Part shown: positions 32,182-42,028 of the stretch, piece by piece | Numbering within the stretch: the first letter of the stretch is position 1 | Layout of the letters: each line of letters starts with the position of its first letter | Assembly (NCBI GenBank): GCA_016793645.1 | Contig: JAEUHD010000279.1 | Location: forward strand, 1 to 46,698 | Length of the DNA: 46,698 nucleotides | Reading direction: 5' to 3' | Source: Verrucomicrobiales bacterium | GTDB lineage: Bacteria > Verrucomicrobiota > Verrucomicrobiia > Limisphaerales > UBA9464 | Notes under the pieces: model-generated | The model's input: only the letters and a program-made list of their open reading frames with translations | Database searches by the model: none | What the model was told of the DNA's origin: nothing | Translations under genes and position numbers: made by a program

Positions 32182-33960
32182 TTACGGTTTTGGGGCGGTC
32201 GGAGCCCCGGACAAAGCCGCCTGACGTCGGGCGATCACCGCCCATGGTTCGGCGGGAACATCCTTGGGATCCACATAGCGCTCCAAATCCCGCAGCGCGA
32301 TGCACCGGTATCCTTCGGCCTTCAACCAGTCGAGGTACCCCGCAAACCGCTCCACGGGCGTGTTCACCCAGGGATGCTCGCGGTCGGGAACGCCGTGAAA
32401 CTGCAACACGGCGATCCTCCCCGCGCGTGCCACGGACACGGCACGCTTCACATCGTCGAGGGTCCAGGTCGGCCGCGCATCGCCGGAGGTGGGAACCAAT
32501 AACGGATGATCCTCCTGGGGATCGTAGGCGACCCCGCGCCCGGTCTCGTAGGCGAATTCCGGCTGGGCACCCCGGCGGGCAAAGCGGAATCCCATCGACG
32601 TCAACAAGGGGAGCGCGCCGGGATGAATGGCGTTGCCCGGATAGGCGAAACTCACCGGACGCGGAATCCCGTGTTCCGCACACCGATCCTGGATCAGCTC
32701 CAGTTCCTGCCGAAGCCGCCCGAGGGTGTCCGCCGACACGCCCAGGTGGCTCGCGGTATGGTTTCCGATCTCGAACCCGTCCCGGCTCAACGCGGCGATC
32801 TGGTCCCACGTCATGTAATCGGTCTTGTTCGTGCGGAACGAAAAGCCCTCCGTGATGAAGAAGGTGGCGCCAAATCCATGCTGCTTCAGGAGCGGACGCA
32901 CCTGGGTGAAGTGGGACGCCACCGAATCATCAAAGGTCAGAACCACCAGCTTGTCGGGGATTGGTTCCAGCGGACGCTCCCGAGGCAACGCCGCCCAGGA
33001 TCGAAGTTCCCCCACTCTCCGGGACCGTTCCGCCACGGGATCGTCCCCCTCGTAGAACCACAAACCGCCCCGGGCCTCCCGCGTTTCCCCGGGAGGACAG
33101 TCGGGCAGTCGCGGGTCCGCGTGGATGCACGGAACCGGCGGATTCTGCCAGACGCGATCCAAGGGTTCCCAGCCGGTGAGAATCCAGCGCCGCCCGGTGG
33201 AATCGCGAACCGCCGCCAAGGGAGGCTCGAGAACCTTGTTGGTGGCCGATTGGGCCTCGAACCCCGCGGCGCGTCCGAGTAGCACGCATACCTGGGCCCG
33301 AAGACCGGTCAGCAGATTCGAGGTCCCATTGCGGACCCACCAGCGAAAGACCACGCCCCCGGGACTCGGTTGGGCGCGAACTCCGAAGACGAGTCCATTG
33401 GGCAGGGTCCTTCCGGAGATCCACGAGCCGTCTCCCCGACGGCTCCATTCTCGACGCTCCATTGGCTCCCCCCGTGCGTCCCAGAGGGTCGGAATGTGGG
33501 TGTGGGCCAGATAGGTGAGACCGAGGTTGGACCAGACAGCCTCCGGGACATCCACCACCACGTAGCTCCGCGCATCCCACGGCGTGAACACGCTCAGCTT
33601 GGTGTCCCGCTGGGGATCCACGGCCCCCTCAAAAAATCCCAACCGGGGATGCCGTCCACCCGGATACGGAAGCACCGTCAAGGGGGCATCCGCCGCCCGG
33701 GACGGGGGCGTGTCCGGAAGCGACCACCGGAGCGTCGCAGCGCGAATCGACTCCAAGGACAACCCGGTGGCCTGTTGAACCTCGACTTCGGAAAACCTGT
33801 GGTAAACCACCATGTCGTCCAACCAGAAGCGGAGATCCGCCTCCCCCAACGGTTCACGGGGCGCACCCAAGGCGAACCCCGATGCCAGGGAGAGCATCGC
33901 GACCCACGCCTTTATTCTGGAGATGAGGTTCACGGGCGCACGCGTCCCGCCCCAACGCAC
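32182..33960 (-). CDS. Secreted polysaccharide deacetylase-family protein (CE4)
   Basis: 592 residues from the ATG at 33960; a GTG at 33933 also gives a good signal peptide (LISRIKAWVAMLSLASGFAL, then GA). The first ~320 residues form a domain I do not recognise, rich in beta strands. The C-terminal ~250 residues are a NodB/CE4 domain. Motif 1 is VVLTFDDSVAS (DD), motif 2 GNHTASHLG (H-x3-H), motif 3 FAYPGN instead of the usual RxPYG-like form, and the later histidine motif LQFHGVPD. These are the metal ligands and catalytic base of chitin/peptidoglycan deacetylases, so activity is likely. It starts six bases after the helicase-like gene ends and is probably co-transcribed with it. Confidence 0.85.
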   Translation of the reverse strand: MRWGGTRAPVNLISRIKAWVAMLSLASGFALGAPREPLGEADLRFWLDDMVVYHRFSEVEVQQATGLSLESIRAATLRWSLPDTPPSRAADAPLTVLPYPGGRHPRLGFFEGAVDPQRDTKLSVFTPWDARSYVVVDVPEAVWSNLGLTYLAHTHIPTLWDARGEPMERREWSRRGDGSWISGRTLPNGLVFGVRAQPSPGGVVFRWWVRNGTSNLLTGLRAQVCVLLGRAAGFEAQSATNKVLEPPLAAVRDSTGRRWILTGWEPLDRVWQNPPVPCIHADPRLPDCPPGETREARGGLWFYEGDDPVAERSRRVGELRSWAALPRERPLEPIPDKLVVLTFDDSVASHFTQVRPLLKQHGFGATFFITEGFSFRTNKTDYMTWDQIAALSRDGFEIGNHTASHLGVSADTLGRLRQELELIQDRCAEHGIPRPVSFAYPGNAIHPGALPLLTSMGFRFARRGAQPEFAYETGRGVAYDPQEDHPLLVPTSGDARPTWTLDDVKRAVSVARAGRIAVLQFHGVPDREHPWVNTPVERFAGYLDWLKAEGYRCIALRDLERYVDPKDVPAEPWAVIARRQAALSGAPTAPKP

Positions 33961-33966
33961 GGCCCG

Positions 33967-35946
33967 TTAGTAGGCCGCCACCTTGGCCTTGAGCTTTCGG
34001 CCCCGGACATTCGTCCGGTTCAGTGCCTCAAGGATCTGGCTTTCAAAGGAGACGGACACGTCCACCAGGGAGTGCCGCTCGAAGAGTTGGACACGTCCCA
34101 CCGAGACCGGCGGCACCCCGGACTCACCGAGAATGCATCCAACGATATCCTTGGGCTGGATCCGATCCATTCGGCCGACATTCAGCCAAAGGCGCTTCAT
34201 GCCGGGGGACGCCCCGCCCCCGCCTCCGCCCTCGCCGCGTCCGCGTCCACCGCGTCCACCACGTTCACGGCGCCCACCTCGGCGACGCTCGCCGCCCCCG
34301 CCCCCCGGATACCCAAACTCCGCCGCGGTCTCCTCGCCAAAATTCGCTCCTGGCGGATACACCACGCCGTCCTCCGAGACATTGTCGGTGATGACGTAGC
34401 CGTCCGCCGAGTAGGCGCCTCCTGAGTAATTTCCATCGTCCCCGCTTCCGTCGCCGGCATCTCCGGATTCTGCGGACGCCCCTTCCGCGTAGTCGCCCTC
34501 CTGCCCCGCCGAGATTCCCGGGGACCAGTCGGCAGGCTCCTCCGCCGAAACGGAGTCCTCCGCGGCGGGTTCTCCCGCGGGCGGTCGCGCAGGTTCGCGT
34601 GCCGCCGGTTCCTCCTTCGGGGCCACGGGCTCACGCACGGGAACGGGAAGCGGTGCCGGCACCGCCTGGGGAGGCAGTTCCGGCGGACCCAGCAATCGGA
34701 TCGCCGCCCCCGCGATCACCGCGGGCTCAAAACCGTCCGCCACCAGAATATCCACAATGGTCCGGCACGCGGCCGGATTCCGCACCGACAGGGCATCGCG
34801 CAGCCGCGCCACATTGGCCTGAAGACGAATCTCCGGCACCTCGGCCAGCACCGGCAGACGACCCATCCGAGCCGGCGATCCCCGACGACTGAACGCACGG
34901 GCGCGCACCACCTGGCGTCCGCTGGCCAGGGCAAACCCCTGGCCTCCCGGACGCAACGCCGCCTGCCGCTCCGCGATGCAGCCGTCGTCCAGGGGCCATT
35001 CGCAATGAACCACGATGTCCACCGGCTCCACCTCCACACCGGCGATCCCGGCATTGGTGGTCACCAGAAACTGAAGATCGCCGGACCTGAACTTCTTGAG
35101 GACCCGCTCGCGGGCCGCCGCGGTCAGATCCGCCACCACGGCCTCGGCCGGATATCCCGCCGCCGACAACTGTCCGGCCAACTCCGCCGCCAACAACGGC
35201 GAATTGGCGTAAAGAATTCCGCGCGCGACCAGGTGGCGATCCGCCAGCAGCGACAGCACCGTCAAACGGGCGGACGGATCGACGTCATACCAGGTCAGCG
35301 GCGATGGCAGGTCCGCCCCTGAAACAATGACACGATCCGCATCCGGGCAATGCGATCCCGCCAGTGCCTCCACATCGGGGGAAATGAACGTCGTCACCGC
35401 AAGGATGCTGAGGGACTTCCGGCCGGCACCCACCACCGCCTCGATCTCGGCTCCATTGCCCGCCTCGAAAAGGTCGTCCGCCCCATCCAAAATCACCGCA
35501 TTCAGAGAATCCTGGGACAATCCGGCGTCCTGAAGCGCGGCCCGCACCCGGCCCGGGGTTCCAATCAGGATCGAGGGCTTGGCATCCATCACCGCAGCCA
35601 GGCGCTCCGGGCTCCGGCCCGCAACCACAACCGCGCATCCGGGTCCCTTGCGCCCCAGGGTCAGGGACCGGACCACCGCGGCCAGCAACAACGCCCGTTC
35701 GCGGGTGGAGGTCAGCACCACCACTTCCACCTGCTTCGCGGCGGCGTCCGCCGACTCCACTGCAGCCAGGGCCACCGCCGTCCGGCGACCGGACGCCGGG
35801 GGTGCCGCGATCACCGCAGATCGTTTTCCGGCAACCGCCGAGAGGATGGCCGCCTGGACCGGGGAGGCCTCTTCGAATCCCAGGCGGTCCAGCGCCTTGG
35901 TCAAATCCTTGGAAATCTTCAGGTCCGCAAACAGTTGTGGCGTCAT
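33967..35946 (-). CDS. DEAD-box helicase-like protein with degenerate ATPase motifs
   Basis: 659 residues; AGGAG stands 10 nt before the ATG at 35946. The order is a Q-motif region (LGFEEASPVQAAIL), helicase domain 1, helicase domain 2, a ~130-residue acidic linker, an RGG-rich stretch (ERRRGGRRERGGRGGRGRGE) and a C-terminal DbpA/CsdA-like RNA-binding domain (KRLWLNVGRMDRIQPKDIVG). The Q motif and Ib (IGTPGR) persist. Motif I reads APPASGRRT instead of AxTGSGKT, motif II DGAD (154-157) instead of DEAD, motif III VTT instead of SAT, motif V TTNAGIAG instead of TDxxxRG, and motif VI ERQAALRPGG instead of HRxGRxGR. ATP hydrolysis is therefore unlikely. The frame is intact and the gene looks maintained, so an RNA-binding scaffold role is inferred. 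Confidence 0.88.
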   Translation of the reverse strand: MTPQLFADLKISKDLTKALDRLGFEEASPVQAAILSAVAGKRSAVIAAPPASGRRTAVALAAVESADAAAKQVEVVVLTSTRERALLLAAVVRSLTLGRKGPGCAVVVAGRSPERLAAVMDAKPSILIGTPGRVRAALQDAGLSQDSLNAVILDGADDLFEAGNGAEIEAVVGAGRKSLSILAVTTFISPDVEALAGSHCPDADRVIVSGADLPSPLTWYDVDPSARLTVLSLLADRHLVARGILYANSPLLAAELAGQLSAAGYPAEAVVADLTAAARERVLKKFRSGDLQFLVTTNAGIAGVEVEPVDIVVHCEWPLDDGCIAERQAALRPGGQGFALASGRQVVRARAFSRRGSPARMGRLPVLAEVPEIRLQANVARLRDALSVRNPAACRTIVDILVADGFEPAVIAGAAIRLLGPPELPPQAVPAPLPVPVREPVAPKEEPAAREPARPPAGEPAAEDSVSAEEPADWSPGISAGQEGDYAEGASAESGDAGDGSGDDGNYSGGAYSADGYVITDNVSEDGVVYPPGANFGEETAAEFGYPGGGGGERRRGGRRERGGRGGRGRGEGGGGGGASPGMKRLWLNVGRMDRIQPKDIVGCILGESGVPPVSVGRVQLFERHSLVDVSVSFESQILEALNRTNVRGRKLKAKVAAY

Positions 35947-36459
35947 TCGCTCGGTTCTCCTGGGAACTAACGGAGTCCAAATCCCACCCGGAGGGGCCGG
36001 GACGGCTCCAATCCAATCGTTGTTGTTTCGTTTACTCCAACTCCGTCCGCCCTCCGATGGGATTCATCCGGGCGGAACCCAAAACCCCGGCGCAGAACCG
36101 CACGAAAGGCGGTGCGAAACACCGATGGTTTCGGGCATCCTAGGACGGCTCCCGCGACTTGCCGAGAACTTTAACCCGGACATTTCACACACCTTCCGCC
36201 GCGGCCGGCAGCCCGCCGGTCCGGCGGCGGCGGCCGTGCGACCCACGGGCGTAAATCCTCCGGGTCGATCCCTGTTCCCACCATTCCCCCGTGACACTTC
36301 GGTTTCGGGACCGGGACCCATCCACCCGCAATCCGCCCGGCTTTCCAAAAGGTTTGCCGAATTTTGCGCCCCTCGGATTTCGTCACCAGATCGTCACGCG
36401 ACGAGATTCGGAATGGATCCCCGCATGTTTTCCCAATAGGTTCTGAGACGCTGAAACTG
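35947..36459. other. Divergent intergenic region, no gene recognised
   Basis: These 513 bp separate the divergent helicase-like and alkaline phosphatase genes and should hold both promoters. The stretch near 36020 (CGTTGTTGTTTCGTTTACTC) is the most AT-rich part. The short open frames here are Arg/Pro-rich and not convincing. I found no clear phosphate-box repeat. Confidence 0.45.
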
Positions 36460-37977
36460 ATGAACTCGAGAAGGTCCTTCCTGACGTCTGTCGGCTCCCT
36501 CCCCGTCCTGGCGGCCTCCCCTGCCCTGGCCGCCGCGGGATCGGGAATGAACGCACCCCGAAAGTCCAAGTCCACCATCCTCCCGGCGGAGGGCGCCCGG
36601 AATGTCATCCACATGGTCGCCGACGGAACCAGCATGGGCATGCTGTCCCTGGCCAACCATTTCTCCGAGCAGCACCGCGGACGTCCATTGACCTGGTTTC
36701 GCCTTTACCAGAATCCGAGCGCGCAGATCGCGCTCATGGACATGCGCTCCCAAAACTCCCTGGTGACGGACTCCTCGGCGGCGTCCTCCAGCTGGGGCAG
36801 CGGAGTCCGGATTCCCAACGGCAAGGTGAACCAGACCAGCAAGGGCGCCTCCCTCACCACGCTATACGAGCTGGTACGCGAGGTCGGATGGAAGCGCGGG
36901 CTGGTGACCACCACGGAGATCACCCACGCAACGCCGGCGGGATTCGCCGCCAGCGTCGGCAGCCGAAATGACGCCAATGACATCGCGGTCCAATACCTGA
37001 ACCGACGCATCGACCTGTTGCTCGGCGGGGGACGGGACTATTTCGCGGCCGACAAGCGGAAGGACAAGCGGGACCTGAGGGGAGAGTTTGCCGCAGCCGG
37101 CTATGCGGTCCTCCAAACCCCGGCAGACCTCCGGAAGGCTCCTTCCGGACAACCCTGGCTGGGCATTTTCTCCGGCGGTCACCTCCCGTACCTCGTGGAC
37201 CAGATGGGCGGCATCACTCCCAAAGCCGACATCCCCTCCCTCGCGGACATGGCCGGGGCTGCGCTCAAGAGCCTGTCGCGCGAACCGCACTTTATTCTGC
37301 AGGTCGAAGGCGGTCGCGTGGACCACGGCTGCCACAACAACGACGCGGCGGCGGCCGTCCGTGAACTCGTGGCCTTCGACGAAGCCCTCGACGTCTGCCT
37401 CGCATTCCAGAAGGAATCTCCCGGGACCCTGATCATCATCACCACCGACCACAGCACCGCCAATCCCGGCCTCAACGGAATGGGCGACAACTACGTGAAG
37501 AGTCCCGAACTCTTTCACCACCTCGCCGGGGTGAAACAATCGGTCCCGGAGATTCTGAAACGACTCCGCCTGGCGGAATCCCAGGCGCAGGCGGCCGCCG
37601 TGCTCTCCTCCGCCACCGGATATCTCCCTTCCACCCGTCGGTTGGAGACCTTCGACCCCTTCCTCAAGAAGAAGGGCTATGCGCTGTTCGACGGCCAGAA
37701 TTCCGACAACAGCGCGCTGAGCCTCATCCTGGCCAATCACATTGGAATCAGCTTTACCAGTACAGCCCATACGTCGGATTTCGTCCCCCTCATTGCGCTC
37801 GGACCGGGTTCGGATCGATTCCGGGGACTCATCCGGAACACCGACGTCTTCGGGCACTACCTCGACTTCGCCAAAATCCAGTTCAAAAACCCGCAGGAAC
37901 CGCTGGTCACGGACGCCGGCGGCCCCGATCCGGATCCCGACCTCGCCGAGCGGGTTCACGAATACCTGCTGGCCTAG
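36460..37977 (+). CDS. Tat-exported alkaline phosphatase (PhoA type)
   Basis: 505 residues from the ATG at 36460: MNSRRSFLTSVGSLPVLAAS is a twin-arginine signal peptide. The mature part is the PhoA fold. NVIHMVADGTSMGM carries the first metal aspartate (about 55), SLVTDSSAASSSWGSGV the nucleophilic serine (about 105), TTTEITHATPAGF the metal Thr/His region, LLLGGGRDYF, then EGGRVDHGCHNNDAAAAVRE and ITTDHSTANPGL with the remaining zinc ligands. All expected metal-binding motifs are present, so an active periplasmic phosphomonoesterase is likely. The open frame upstream to 36364 has no signal character and is excluded. Neighbours do not suggest a pho operon. Confidence 0.93.
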   Translation: MNSRRSFLTSVGSLPVLAASPALAAAGSGMNAPRKSKSTILPAEGARNVIHMVADGTSMGMLSLANHFSEQHRGRPLTWFRLYQNPSAQIALMDMRSQNSLVTDSSAASSSWGSGVRIPNGKVNQTSKGASLTTLYELVREVGWKRGLVTTTEITHATPAGFAASVGSRNDANDIAVQYLNRRIDLLLGGGRDYFAADKRKDKRDLRGEFAAAGYAVLQTPADLRKAPSGQPWLGIFSGGHLPYLVDQMGGITPKADIPSLADMAGAALKSLSREPHFILQVEGGRVDHGCHNNDAAAAVRELVAFDEALDVCLAFQKESPGTLIIITTDHSTANPGLNGMGDNYVKSPELFHHLAGVKQSVPEILKRLRLAESQAQAAAVLSSATGYLPSTRRLETFDPFLKKKGYALFDGQNSDNSALSLILANHIGISFTSTAHTSDFVPLIALGPGSDRFRGLIRNTDVFGHYLDFAKIQFKNPQEPLVTDAGGPDPDPDLAERVHEYLLA

Positions 37978-38004
37978 GAGCACCCTCTCCGGCGCCGGTG
38001 GGGA

Positions 38005-38325
38005 TCAATCCACACGATCGTGGGCCCACGGATACTTGGCGGACACGCGGAATTCCCGGGTGCCGTCCGGCGTCCTTGCGGGCGTGCCCAGGGTGGCGGG
38101 GTCATAGGAAGCCCCCGCCTCCTTGAGAATGGTTTCCAGCCAGGGATGCCCATAACTGATCCCGGGAAACACCAGTTCACTCCGGTTCACGTCCAGCACC
38201 CGGGTGCGTCCCGACTCGACGATCACACGGCGCAACAGACTGAGATCGTCCTGGCGTTGACGGATGAACCGGGCGATTTCGGCGGGACTGGATCCGGAGA
38301 AGGCCTCCGGGGGACGCTGCGTCAT
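38005..38325 (-). CDS. Small protein of unknown function
   Basis: 106 residues, MTQRPPEAFSGSSPAEIARF at the start and a mixed alpha/beta composition: an N-terminal helix rich in Arg/Asp/Leu (FIRQRQDDLSLLRRVIVESG) followed by LDVNRSELVFPGISYGHPWL and a polar C-terminus (EFRVSAKYPWAHDRVD). No signal peptide or membrane helix. I recognise no family. The composition is protein-like, unlike the Arg/Pro-rich shadow frames around it, and it fills the gap between a convergent phosphatase gene and divergent purE. Probably a real gene. Confidence 0.6.
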   Translation of the reverse strand: MTQRPPEAFSGSSPAEIARFIRQRQDDLSLLRRVIVESGRTRVLDVNRSELVFPGISYGHPWLETILKEAGASYDPATLGTPARTPDGTREFRVSAKYPWAHDRVD

Positions 38326-38453
38326 GGCGCGGGATTTTGGACCGGAACCGGCCCGGACGGCAATGCCGGGCGTCCAGGAAGCGGCAGGGCCTCTGAATTC
38401 ACCCCGGGCGCAGGCTTGAAAGGCGGCTCCCCACGGGAGATTACTTCCTGCGC

Positions 38454-38942
38454 ATGAGCCAACCCCGGGTCGGAATCATCATGGGCTCCCAGAGCGACTG
38501 GGAGACGATGCAGCATGCGGCGCAACAACTGGAGTCCCTGGGGGTTCCCTTCGAAGCCAGTGTCGTCAGCGCCCATCGAACGCCCGACCTCCTCTTTGAG
38601 TACGCCTCCCAGGCCGCCGGACGCGGACTTGAGGTCATCATCGCCGGAGCGGGTGGCGCCGCGCACCTGCCGGGCATGTGCGCCAGCAAGACCAGCCTCC
38701 CGGTGCTGGGGGTACCCGTGGAGTCCAAGGCGCTCCATGGGATGGACTCGCTCCTGAGCATCGTTCAAATGCCGGGAGGTGTTCCGGTGGGAACGCTGAG
38801 CATCGGGAAGTCCGGAGCCGTCAACGCGGCGCTCCTCGCGACCGCCATCCTGGGCAACAAATACCCCGAACACCGCGCGGCCTATGAGGCGTTTCGCCAA
38901 CGACAGACCGAATCCGTCCTGGCCCGGCGAACGCCTGTTTGA
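38454..38942 (+). CDS. purE: N5-carboxyaminoimidazole ribonucleotide mutase
   Basis: 162 residues, the normal length of class I PurE, which converts N5-CAIR to CAIR in purine synthesis. Landmarks are [20 protein letters not shown] (phosphate-binding GSxSD), [15 protein letters not shown] (catalytic histidine), [40 protein letters not shown] and [20 protein letters not shown] with the class I pattern. No purK is adjacent. It starts 128 bp from the divergent small unknown gene. Confidence 0.96.
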   Translation: MSQPRVGIIMGSQSDWETMQHAAQQLESLGVPFEASVVSAHRTPDLLFEYASQAAGRGLEVIIAGAGGAAHLPGMCASKTSLPVLGVPVESKALHGMDSLLSIVQMPGGVPVGTLSIGKSGAVNAALLATAILGNKYPEHRAAYEAFRQRQTESVLARRTPV

Positions 38943-39108
38943 CGGGGAACTGGATCTCACACGGCCACCGGTGGCGGAACCGGGGTAAGGCCCAGGAAGC
39001 CCGGTGAGAGCGGACCGGCCCAGCGGGCGGATTGGTCCGTCCCCGGACACGCCGTACCTCCTTCCGGACCGGGCAAAAATCTCTTCCGAATATTTCACCA
39101 CAAACCCC

Positions 39109-39137
39109 TTGAACCCGGCCATCTCCCCAAGTACCTA
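39109..39137 (+). promoter_or_regulatory. Predicted promoter of a small transcript
   Basis: TTGAAC (39109-39114) and TACCTA (39132-39137) are spaced by exactly 17 bp, giving a start near 39144, 35 nt before the terminator stem. Confidence 0.45.
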
Positions 39138-39143
39138 TGGCGC

Positions 39144-39227
39144 GTCCCCGATTTCAATCCTTCCGTGTGGGAGGATTGGCGGGCTTGGGCGGTGAAAACC
39201 GTGTGTCACCCCCAAGCCCGCTTTTTT
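39144..39227 (+). ncRNA. Candidate small RNA or terminated leader
   Basis: Between purE and the pseudopilin gene, a predicted promoter leads to an ~84-nt transcript with two hairpins. The first pairs AATCCTTCC (39156-39164) with GGGAGGATT (39169-39177) around GTGT, with one G-U pair. The second is the terminator, with an inner CGGT-GAAA-ACCG tetraloop hairpin. It could be a free sRNA, or a leader that stops transcription before the gene at 39385. No known RNA family is recognised. Confidence 0.4.
39179..39227 (+). terminator. Rho-independent terminator
   Basis: An exact 11-bp stem, GCGGGCTTGGG (39179-39189) with 39211-39221, encloses a 21-nt loop and is followed by six T residues (39222-39227). 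It could also end purE transcripts, 237 bp upstream. Confidence 0.88.
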
Positions 39228-39384
39228 ATTTTCGGGTCGGACGACGCAGGACCCCGGCAGGAAGCAGGGCGTACGCAGGACCCCGGCTCCGTTCCACCCA
39301 AATTTCTGCCCGCGGGGATTTTCCTCTCGCCTTCGTTCCGCGTCCTCCTACTGTTTGGAAATCCCATACACTTGTTGTTGCGCC

Positions 39385-40197
<813 letters not shown>

Positions 40198-40291
40198 CCC
40201 GGGCGTCCCGACGAACGACTCCCCGAGGGTGGGCCGGACAAATTCACTTTCCGGCCGGGACGGCGCCCCTTAGCCTCGGCGCGCTGTCACC

Positions 40292-41146
40292 ATGAGATTC
40301 GGAATCAATACCTTCCTGTTCGTCTCCCCGTTCACCACGGCGAGCGTCAAACTGTTTCCCCAGTTCAAGAAATGGGGCTTCGACTCCATCGAAATCCCGG
40401 TCGAGGACCCCTCCCACATTGATCCGGTCAAGGTCAAGGCGGCGGCGGACAAGGCCGGTGTGGTCGTGGGCAGCGTGTGCGCCTGCATGGGGCCCGGACG
40501 CGACTTCCGGGGCACCGCCGAGGAACAGGCGACGGCCATGACCTACTGCAAGGCCCTTGTGGATCAAGCCGTGATCCTGGGCGGCGCCAGGATCATCGGT
40601 CCCGTGTACTCCGTGGTGGGCAAGGCCGATGCCGTCGAACCCGCGCAGCAGAAGGTCGAATTCCAACTGGTGGTCAAGAACCTCAAGGAACTCGCCCAGT
40701 ACGCGGAGTCCAAGGGCATCACCATCTGCGTCGAACCGTTGAACCGGTTTGAAACGGACTTCCTCAATACGACCGACCAGGGACTGAAGCTGCTCAAGGC
40801 CGTCGGCTCCAAGGCGCTCCGCCTCCACCTCGATACGTTCCACATGAACATTGAGGAGAAGAATCAGGCGGCCGCCATCAAGAAGGCCGGCAAGCTCCTC
40901 GGCCACTTCCACGCCTGCGGCACCGACCGCGGCACCCCGGGCGGCGACTCGCTGAACTGGAAGGAAATCGTCGCGGCGCTCAAGGCCGTGAAGTACGACG
41001 GCGACGTGGTGATCGAATCGTTCACCACCGACGTCAAGGTCATCGCCCGCGCCGCCGCCATCTGGCGTCGCATCCAGCCCACACGGAATGAAATCGCCGT
41101 GGATGGCATCAAGAATCTCAAGCGCCTGTTCGGCCGCACCCGATAA
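40292..41146 (+). CDS. Ketose 3-epimerase-like sugar isomerase/epimerase
   Basis: 284 residues, no signal peptide. The TIM barrel belongs to the D-tagatose/D-psicose 3-epimerase group. ICVEPLNRFETDFLNT carries the first catalytic glutamate, LRLHLDTFHMNIEEKNQ the metal aspartate and a histidine, GHFHACGTDRGTPGGDSLNW the metal histidine plus substrate-binding arginine, and DVVIESFT the second catalytic glutamate. MRFGINTFLFVSPFTTASV is a usual start. Of the two cytoplasmic isomerase-like proteins in the window this one fits the epimerase family best. It heads a forward run with the DUF1080 lipoprotein only 15 bp behind, which points to sugar catabolism. Exact substrate unknown. Confidence 0.9.
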   Translation: MRFGINTFLFVSPFTTASVKLFPQFKKWGFDSIEIPVEDPSHIDPVKVKAAADKAGVVVGSVCACMGPGRDFRGTAEEQATAMTYCKALVDQAVILGGARIIGPVYSVVGKADAVEPAQQKVEFQLVVKNLKELAQYAESKGITICVEPLNRFETDFLNTTDQGLKLLKAVGSKALRLHLDTFHMNIEEKNQAAAIKKAGKLLGHFHACGTDRGTPGGDSLNWKEIVAALKAVKYDGDVVIESFTTDVKVIARAAAIWRRIQPTRNEIAVDGIKNLKRLFGRTR

Positions 41147-41161
41147 CCCGCATCCCTTCCC

Positions 41162-41980
41162 ATGATCCCGCTTCGTCCCCTGCTCTCCCGCCTCGCCCCC
41201 CTGACCGTTCCCGCCGCAGCCCTGGTGCTGGCCGGGTGTTGCACCACGCCGCCCAAGGCGGCCGCGCCCTCCCAGACCAAGGGCGAATCCCTGTTCGATG
41301 GCAGGACACTCCACGGTTGGGCAGGGCTTCCCGGACACTGGCTGGTCAAGGATGATGCCATCACGGGCTACACCACTGCGGTGAGTCCGCTGAAGCAAAA
41401 CACCTTCCTGGTGTGGACCAATGGCACGGTGTCCAACTTCGAACTCCACCTCAAGTACCGCGTCCATGGCGGCAACTCCGGCATCCAATACCGGAGCGAA
41501 TTGATGGATCCGGCGCAGTTCGTGGTCGGCGGCTACCAGGCCGACATCGATTCAACCCCGCGGTACACGGGCATCCTGTATGAGGAACGCGGACGCGGCA
41601 TCCTGTGCGAACGCGGTCAGCGCACCCTCGTCAAGGACGTGAACGGCAAGACCGAGATCAAGGTGGTCGGAACCCTCGGAACCCCCGAGGCCCTTCAGAA
41701 GTACATCCGTGCCGACGATTGGAACGACTACACCATCGTCGCCAAGGGCAACCAGGTGCTTCACTTCATCAATGGCCATCTGATGTCCGACTGCATCGAC
41801 CTCGGTGCCAAGGCGCCCCGGGAGGGAATCCTCGCCCTCCAGATCCATGTCGGTCCCCCGATGCAGGTCCAGTTCAAGGATCTCGTCCTCTATCGCCTTC
41901 CGGACACGAAGCCCGACAACGGACTTCCGCTCCCGAAACCGGCGCCCGCCCCGGCGAAATCCCCGACCTCGAACAAATAG
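41162..41980 (+). CDS. DUF1080 (3-keto-disaccharide hydrolase-like) lipoprotein
   Basis: 272 residues. The N-terminus (LRPLLSRLAPLTVPAAALVL) ends in the lipobox LAGC, so the mature protein is lipid-anchored at about Cys27. The single domain is DUF1080, a concanavalin-like sandwich: SLFDGRTLHGWAG, FELHLKYRVHGGNSGIQYRS, GYQADIDSTPRYTGILYEER, DWNDYTIVAKGNQVLHFING and GILALQIHVGPPMQVQFKDL. Some DUF1080 members hydrolyse 3-keto-glycosides; others are untested. The tight linkage to a sugar epimerase supports a carbohydrate role. Family is firm, activity inferred. Confidence 0.92.
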   Translation: MIPLRPLLSRLAPLTVPAAALVLAGCCTTPPKAAAPSQTKGESLFDGRTLHGWAGLPGHWLVKDDAITGYTTAVSPLKQNTFLVWTNGTVSNFELHLKYRVHGGNSGIQYRSELMDPAQFVVGGYQADIDSTPRYTGILYEERGRGILCERGQRTLVKDVNGKTEIKVVGTLGTPEALQKYIRADDWNDYTIVAKGNQVLHFINGHLMSDCIDLGAKAPREGILALQIHVGPPMQVQFKDLVLYRLPDTKPDNGLPLPKPAPAPAKSPTSNK

Positions 41981-42028
41981 CGCGACAGGTCCGGTTGTCG
42001 CCCCACGGTGACCCTTCCCCCCAGAATC

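Noticed and set aside
40232..40256. Hairpin GGCCGGA/TCCGGCC before the sugar epimerase
   Set aside because: Only 7 bp, an 11-nt loop and no T-tract; too common by chance in such GC-rich DNA to call a terminator.
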